From Astropecten irregularis (Eukaryota; Echinodermata; Asteroidea; Paxillosida; Astropectinidae), in contig OZ020244.1 of NCBI GenBank assembly GCA_963971285.1, positions 30,380,001 to 30,444,000 on the forward strand: 64,000 nucleotides of DNA. Reading direction: 5' to 3'. Position numbers and translations under genes: made by a program. Below, one piece after another: positions 47,246 through 56,200 of the stretch (position 1 is the first letter of the stretch; the number at the start of each line of letters is the position of its first letter). The notes beneath the pieces were generated by a model that was not told the DNA's origin, did not search any database, and saw only the letters and a program-made list of their open reading frames with translations.

Positions 47246-50200
47246 CAACCCCCCCCCCCCCAAAAAAAAACAAGGTCTGAGGGCTCCTCCTCCTACCCCC
47301 CCCCCCAAGACAACACCAACGTGCCTCAATGCTGGCGCGCGTATTCAGTAGGCCTAGTGCATCCAATGCGCAGGCCTGGTCAAGCCGGTATTGGCTAAAA
47401 TGTACATGTTGGCCCCCCCTATTAAAGAATCCTGGCTACCCCACTGAGTGAGATCTTGCAAAAAGACAGATCTACGCATTATGTACCGGTACATGTACAT
47501 GCAGATTCTTACTTCATTCAATTCTAGAAGTGGTTTCTGTTTAAACAGAAATGTACAGACAGGAAAAGTTTTCTACTTCTTCAGTTAACCATATACACAT
47601 AAAATGAGGTATCAATCAACAATCTGGATTTAATGATTTTTTTTGTACAAAGTGCTGTTGCAAACTATGCGGACTGCATGCTGCATGCATGCATACATGC
47701 AGGTACATGCATCAAATCCAATATGCAAGGCTAACAAAGAAGAACCAAATCTATTGTCATCTATTTCCAATTAATGATCATAATAATTTTACTGGAAACA
47801 CACAATTTGATATCGTCTTGCCTATGTACTGTGCGTTGCCAAATTTCTGGCAATTTTGGAAAAAAGACTGATTATGGCCTCTCATTTACATTATAATCGT
47901 CCAAAACATGCAATTTATACATGTAGCTTGTCCTACATGTAGATTATGTGACATAGCAACAGTTGCCATAGTTTCAGGGAATTCAAAATGCAGGCTATGT
48001 ATGCACATGCAATAAGTCTATCAGGCATTACTTTGAGTAATTGAAAGATGAACTGATAACCAAAACAAATTGGCTGGAGTGGGATTCGTACCTATGACCC
48101 CTCAGAATAATGTACCGGCACTTTACCAACTGAGCTATAACAAGCCTATGTTGACGGTGTCCCAAATAGTATTATCTTTGTTCATTTGCCATTACTTATA
48201 CATGTACATGTATACATAATTATGTACATAGCATTTTTCCTTAAGAAATCTCACTGAAAAAAAACCTTCCAAGGGAATTCCAATAAATTATCAGTGAAAA
48301 TCATCCAAGTCACCTGTTGCCTTAAATACAATGAAATAATAACAATGAAATCCACTTTTGAGTAACGAGGGTAACTGAGTCTTGTACAGTACACTTAAAT
48401 CATTTTAAAAGGTCAGAAATATGAGTGTTCAGTGGGAGTGGAACCTGCAACCTCTGGAATACAATACCGGTGCTCTATCAACTAAGCCACATTGTCAGCT
48501 ATTGGTGCCAGTAGTCATGGTAGTGTCCATTATTGTATCAATGGGAGACTTTGGAGAACCGGTCTTCTAGTCAACAGCGCATGCGCACACATGCACACGA
48601 AAAACAACAAGCGCATGCTCACAATTGTTTGCGCGTGCGTTGTTGACTTTGGTTCTCCGAAGTCTCCCATTACCATGATTACATATGTACGTGTACATGT
48701 ACCTCCGTTCACTTGCAAACAGAAACAGTGAAATCACAAAAATGCCTCTCTTTTCAGTGTCTTTGCCGCAGAACATTTAACATGTTTAAGATTCATGCAA
48801 CACTGACATTGCTGGCATCCTGAGAAAGTCAAGATGGGGATCCACATACATGTAGAGGGTAATTGCTCTATCTTTCAATTAACATGAAACTACTGTACGT
48901 ACGTGTGCATCAAATAAACCCAAACAGAAAGTGACTAGATTAATGAACAGTCATTTAATGGTGAACAGAGTAAAAAGGGACTGGAGTGGGATTCGAACCT
49001 GTGGACCATTCAATTAATTTTCTTTTGGAATGACCTCTGACTGTTCAATAACAAACAAAAAAACACAGACAGTACATGTGACATCTTCATTTTAGCCAAC
49101 CATAATTTAAACCGGAACACATTAATAACAATCCCAAGTGTTAAATGGTTTCTTGGGATAAACATATTTTTGCCAGAATCTCATACTGGAATTTTCTTTA
49201 AGTGGTTCCAACTGAAATGTAGTTAGTTGTGTTTAACTAAAAAAAAACAGAAGAAAAAAACAAACAACAAAATGACCAAAAACAAAAACAAAAACTCCAG
49301 GCCAAACTTGAAGCGATTAGTAAATAAAAATGTATTTTGTTTTTAGTTTCTCTTTTGGTTTTTACCATGTACGAACCTTGGCCTTGCAGGGAATTCAGAT
49401 GGAAGATTCAATTGTACATGGAATGGATAAAATGAAATTGAAAAAACGAGGGGAAAAAAACAACATTTTAGTGACTTTTCAGTGATTTGTATTCAAAAGA
49501 AAAAAAAGCAAATAGGCCATGACTATTCTCATTATTGAGTGTATAGGCCTAACTGATAATTTGAATCTTCTAGAATCTAAGGACCCCTAAATTACATTTC
49601 TTTTCACAGGCAATAGGGCCTACATACACGAACATGATTGTAATGAAACAACATTTTGTGAAATCTGTAACATTTGTATGGCAACATAACAAATCATCCC
49701 TACACTGTGTGTAGTTTAGTGTAGTTTACTCTCAAGTTATAAGAGGGTTGGCAGTCTAGAAGTATGTCATTGGAAGCATTTTCAAGAGGTATCACAGTGA
49801 AACTCTTGAAAACTGCTTGGTTAATTTCTGTCAACTTTTGAGCAATGTTAGCGTAGCCATGCACTTGCAGAACTTGGTCACCACCTGATATCTGGAACTG
49901 GTTTGGGATGCAAGGATTGCACGCTATTCCTTGATTTGTGCTCATTCTCAGATTCTTGAGAGCATGTACCAGTACATATAGATGTGGGCTTCTGTCAAAC
50001 ACATTTAACCATACCCCACCTGCATACCACATTTCACCACACAAGGTTTTTCCTGAGGTAAGTGTGGTATCCTGCATACCACAACACACCATATACAACA
50101 TAAGAACGTGGTTTATGATCCAATCATACAGCTTGTCCTGTGTAGTACTGTAGGTGCACAGGGTTAGGCCTTATACACCAATCCGACGGCGCGACCATTG

Positions 50201-53200
50201 TGGTAGGAAACACCTGCAATTACTGGTGTGTCCCCGCCGCACTCTATACTACAGGGTGTACGTCCCCTAATCATGGGACTTACACCCTGCAATTATAGAG
50301 TGCAGCGGAGCATAAATTCTTCTTCCAGACTAAATGTACATTTTTTTAATCTTTCATTCTAAACTTTGGCAAAAGTATGGATGGTGTATCATCATGATCT
50401 GAAATGACTGCCTCTTTCATTTCAAACCACTAGGGGCCAGTTTTGAAAGAGATGCTCGGAACAGAGTAGCTCAGCATTAGCCATGCCATGCTTTTGCAAA
50501 ACGGAAAGAATATCTGTTCAGCTCCATATATCACTGAGTCCCAGGCAAGGTACATGTACTCATCTGGCACATGCAGATAAGGCCAAATTCAAATCATTTC
50601 AATTTGGTAATGACAGTCAAATATTTGAAAGCCTTATCCTTGAACCATAGCCTAGATCTTGCATGAAATGTACAAAAATCGGGCACCCTGCATGAAGGGA
50701 AAAAGCCGACTTAACCTTCAGTGTCAAGCGGACAGGTCAGACCAAGGTGTGGTAAAGCTCACCAGTAGGTTGATTTCACTAAGCCCTACGATCGATCATA
50801 ACTCGAGGTTTATGAAGGATAACCCATACGTAGGGCTGCAATGCATCATAGGGCATTTTTCAAACGGAGGCTCATGCTCCAGCACAGGCTCCGGCAGCAT
50901 TGCATGAATCCATTCTAACATAACAGGTAACAAAATAGAGGCTTTTGGCTGCGGTTTGGAAGTAGATTATCTGTTCTGAAAAGGAAAACAGAGTTTCAGC
51001 TTCAATGAAAAACCACAACCTATATCAGTATATTTTCAGAATATAGATGACGGAGCTGGAGCTGGAGCCTGAGCCTAAGCCTAAGCCTCCGTTGCGAAAA
51101 GGCCCATAAGTCCTACGATTGATAATAAGTTACGATGAGTTTGGTGAAATTGACCAAAGGTCTGTTTAGGATTTCCCACACTGACACCCTCTCTAAGGGA
51201 GATCTGTAAATTCTTTCAAGAGAGACAAATACAACAACAACAAAATGAAAAGATTGGCACTAACCTCTGACTCATGAAGTGCTGGTGCTTGTGGTTGGCG
51301 TCGTACAAATCAAAGGGGCTCTCGATGCTGCTGCACTCCTTGATGAACTCGATGGAGCCGCCAGGGTCAGCCGTGATGTCGCAGATGGCCAGGAGACGAT
51401 GGGGCAGGCGTGGGCAGCCGGGCGCCTCGGGGGCCTCCGGGCTCATCTCTGGGCTCAGGAGGGTCTTGGTATCCATGTTGGTCAGGAAGCGAGGGTGACG
51501 GACGTCCCAGAAGATGCCGTTGATGATGCATGATGCCCATGGAGCAATCTGATTTCAAATTTAAAAAAATCTTAAGGTTTAACACACTCTTCAAGGTCAG
51601 TTGAAACTGTTATGAAATGTATTGTCAGGCAAAACACGACATAATGTATGGACACTCGCAAGGATTGTTTGCAAACAGCTCGGCTATTTTATGCAAATTG
51701 TTCAGCATGACATGGAGATGAACAATTGAAGCTGAGACACATGAAAAAATTGAGGTAGACATTTTAAACCTTCACACACATCAGTGCTAGTAGCGCTTTG
51801 CTGTGAGCACTTCATGCTTTACAGATCAGTACTTCAAGGTAGAGTACCGGTACAAGATTGGTAACATGCCCAAACAGAAATGTTATTATTATTATTATTA
51901 TTATTATTTATTCGACCTCAAACCCAAGCCTAAGCCCAAGCCCAAGTAAGCCCAAGCCCAAGCCCAAGCCCAAGCCCAAGCCCAAGCCCAAGCCCAAGCC
52001 CAAGCCCAAGCCCAAGCCCAAGCCCAAGCCCAAGCCCAAGCCCAAGCCCAAGCCCAAGCCCAAGCCCAAGCCCAAGCCCAAGCCCAAGCCTAAGCCCAAT
52101 CCCAAACCCAAGCGGTGGTTTTGTAAAGGGACTTAGACCTAAAAACCCAAGTCCAATACATGTCCTTACGTTCTCACTGAAGGTTGATCGGTAGAGCTCT
52201 GGGTGTTGGTCATATTCCTCTATGTTCATCTCCCCTCCACCTCTTCGTACTATATGGTCCTTCCTGTGAACGACTGTAGCGTACACTTTCCTGTGGTCTG
52301 TTCAAGAATGCAAACATTCAACATAGACTTATTAAGGTAGTATCATACTTTGGTGCGTACCGAAACAGAAATCTTCACAGATTTACCTAAAACTTGGAGG
52401 GTATAAAGATGGTGATGGTAGAAACATACCGTTAACATTTTTCAGCCTGAAATGCTGTATCTATCCAGAAAAGAGTAAAAGCCAAAGACAACATTTTTGT
52501 TGTTGATCTTTTGAATATCAAAAATAAGGGTGAAAAGAATTTTAAATAATACTGTGGGTATTTTTCATTGTTTCCTCAAAAAACGGGCACCGTACGGGAC
52601 TGAACATTTCACAGATAACTGTTGCTTCCTTGATATTTTTGCACATGAATCTGCATTTCTTTGACAAAAACCGAAGAATTATATCACTTTTAATCATATT
52701 AAAAACACAGGTTTTGTTTTTAATTCACATTGCTTTTTGCTCTTAGCCAGGATGAATATATCTATCTATTTATTTTACTGTTTTTATTATTTTTTTTGTT
52801 ATTACTTTAATGGGAGACTTTTGAGAACCGCTCTTCAAGTCAACAGCGAACCCGCACGCACAACAGCGAATGTGCATGCATGCGCAAAAGAACGCGCGCA
52901 TGCTCACAATTGCGTGCGCGTGCGCTGTTGACTTGAAGACCGATTATCCAAAGTTTCCCATTGGTTTTGCTCTGTTGTTTTTTGGTTTTATGTTTGGTGG
53001 TTTGGGTTTAAGGTTTTGGTTTTATTGTTTTGTTGGTTTTATGGTTTAGTGGTTTGGGTTTTATGGTTTTATGGTTTTATGGATTTGTTGGTTTTATGGT
53101 TTTGGGTTTTATGATTTTTGGTTTGGATTTTATGGTTTATGGTTTTACTTTCCATAAATTGCAAAGCGACTTTCTTGCAACGTGGTGGGAATGCCAATGT

Positions 53201-56200
53201 GGCTGACTGCCGCATAATCAAACATTTCCTCTCACTGCAATTCACTGGACACACTGTGAGTATGAACAGGGCTCTAAAAGGTATAAACAGCAAGAAGACT
53301 GGTTTGGTACCAGCCCTGTTGCATGGAATATTCTCAACCATTTGTGATTTACAATGTAGCATGTTCTTTCCGGCCCCAATCCTACCTCCTTTTTCGACAG
53401 CTTTCCTGAGGTCTTTAGCCTCGATGTACTCCACAGGCAGGTCTGCAATCACCTCCTGGGCACCCTACGTATCAGAGTTAAATCAAGAACAATCTGTTCA
53501 GAAACTCTGAGAAAACCATGGCACATGCTCAATTTTATTCAAGTCATTTGAAACAGATTATGAAGGGTGCAGTACAGGATTGGTAATATACCCAAACAGA
53601 AATGTGCACAGATTTACGTACAACTTTCAGGGTATGAAGATGATGCTGGTTGCCTAAAATAGTGTATTCATCCAGAAATTGGTCAAACAAATATCGAAAA
53701 ACAGCTTTGATATCGGGTTAAGATCAAAACCATTCTTTGTGTTTTATAAGAAAAATTGAGGTAGGTTTTCGCTGTTTTCTCGTGACTCAGATGTCAGATT
53801 TAGCTCAAATGTTTACGGACCTATTATTTCATTCACCTAATGACATATTGGATCAGACAGAGTGTGCGTATTCTGTTCTGTGGCCTTTACCTATCATGTA
53901 TTATACCTTTAAGAAACTCTGAGAAGACCACTGCATGTGCTCACATTTATTCAAGTTATTTGAAACTGATCAAAGAAAACTGACTGCAGTAGGAATTGAC
54001 CTTGGACCTCTGTATACTGTATACATTTCAAAGTTACAGTTACTTTTCAAGTTCGAATCTGATCGAAATGAGATTTGAACCTGTGTCTCTGCTGCCTCTG
54101 CAAACCCACCTGTGAAACGTTGCCGGAACCCATGAAGACAAAGGACATTGGACCGATGGATCTAGGCAGCTCCCCAAGTGCTATACGGTACCCTGCATCC
54201 CTCACTGCTTGCATAGCCATGCCGGTGTTGCGATAGTTATGGGCAGCTGCTATATGCTATAAAAAATGCATCATAGAAAAACAATACGATCACTCCACAA
54301 GGTTAGGGCTCCATTTCATGAATCCATTCTAAAATAATGGTTTAATAATCAAAATAGAGGCTTTCGGCTGTAGATTTTTGGAAGTAGATTCTCTGGTTTG
54401 AAAAGGAAAACAGAGCTTCAGCTTCAATGAAAAACCACAGCGGCTGAGGCTGAGGCTAAGGCTGAGGCTGAGGCTGAGGCTGAGCCTCTGTTTTTGTAAA
54501 CGCCCTCATCACTCAATACTGAAGGCTTCAATGAGGCTCCTTCCGAAAAACTTTATTGATTAGGAAATTGAGTTGATGTCAGTAAAATATCGGAGCTTCT
54601 TCTTGGTTAACTTACAATGAAAGGTGTGTGGTGTCCCAGGGCTAGCAGTCGTAGACCAATGCCATGCAGAATGTTCAGCATTCCAGCAATGCCAGCAAAC
54701 TTTCCAAAGGCCACCAGTCGCTTCCCATTCTCATCCACAATCTTTTCGTAGTCGATCAGCCGAATGTTCTGGCCAAAATAACAATTCATATTCATAATGA
54801 CAGTGTCATTATTATAGAATCCGTCTGATAGAGAAGTTATACTCCTATGAATGTCAGGTCAGGTGTGGTAGGTTAAGAGGCTATGTTACTGCAGAATGTG
54901 GGAACTCTAAGGAATAGTAAGAATCCAAGAGCGAAAACACTTGTGATCTACGGCTGCAGGATATGCTATAGCTCAACTCTGTTAAACCAGCAAGACAAGA
55001 ATAAAAATAAGAACTATCTCTTGAACAATGAGAGAGTGCAGCTTGATATGATAACAACAAAAGTCACAATTCATTGAAAAGTGAACACAGAAAAATTGAC
55101 TGGAGCCGGATTCGAACCAGCGACCTCCGGAACACAGTGCCGGTTCTCTTACCAGCTTAGCTACAGGGCTGAGAGTCGGTAAGGTGTTCCGGAGCGGAGG
55201 TCAGTGGTTCCAATCTCGCTCCAGTCAGTTTCCCTTGTGGTTATTTAAATGATGATAACAAAATTCAGAACCGAATACCGAAATTGAGAAAAGAGTCTGG
55301 CTATTGTCCTACCTTCTCTAGAATGGCATCCAGCAGGGGCATGTTCTCACTCTGTGCCTTGATGGTGTGGGAGAAGAAACAGTAGGTTTTGTCGGCCAGG
55401 AGTCGGTTAATAGGCACCTGCTTGACACCCAGGATCAGAGAAGCCTCACTCAGGTCTTCCTGGATGATTGCACCAGCCTTGGAATAGTCCTAGGTGTGAA
55501 CGAGGATGAAAAGATCCAAATTTAAGCACTGACGGAAAATGAATAGGCCATGGATGTTAATCCACTTTGCTTGAAAACTGTACGGTTTGTTTTTCAGCTT
55601 CACTCAATACATTGATTTAAAGGTAAAGTACAGGATTGGTAACATAGCCAAACAAACATTTTCACATATTTACGTTTAACTTGCAGGGTATGAAGATGGT
55701 GCTGATAAAAAAAAACCAAGCTGGTAAAAAGGCAAGTTGGTGAGGTACAGGAGGTACAATTAATACATGTACCTAGCTTCCAAAGTTGAGAAAAGGTTCC
55801 CCAGTTTGCCACCTGTGAAAAAGTCTCTCTCTCAAACACGTCAAATGATAACGCTTCCTATGGATTGCCATGTACAGGACTTTGGATGCCAAATCAACCC
55901 ACTTATTGAAGTGATTTCATATTGTTATTATTTATTTTTGGTAATGACACCAAGGATTCCTCAAAAACGCCTTTGGCACTGTAGCTCGAAAGCCTGATGA
56001 AACCTTTCATGGAAAGATGATGAGAAGAAGATACAGTTTTAGAGGTGGAAGGAAAACCCCAGAGAAATATTCTGGGTTAAACCCACGGAATCAGGTAGAA
56101 TTGAAAACCCAATCCACTTGTGGACCGAGCTGGACTTGAACCTGGTCCGCCAGAGGTGAAAGGCGAGGAAAGAACCGCTACTCCATCCTGACTCCCAAAC

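Noticed and set aside
47162-47305. Reading frames rich in Gly, Lys and Pro
   Set aside because: They come from adjacent homopolymer runs of G, A and C.
51858-52136. Long Pro-Lys frame and Gly-Leu frames on the opposite strand
   Set aside because: They are direct translations of the CCCAAG hexamer and have no other coding support.
53118-53510. 130-codon frame on the plus strand
   Set aside because: It lies opposite AASS exon 5, which is clearly the coding strand there.
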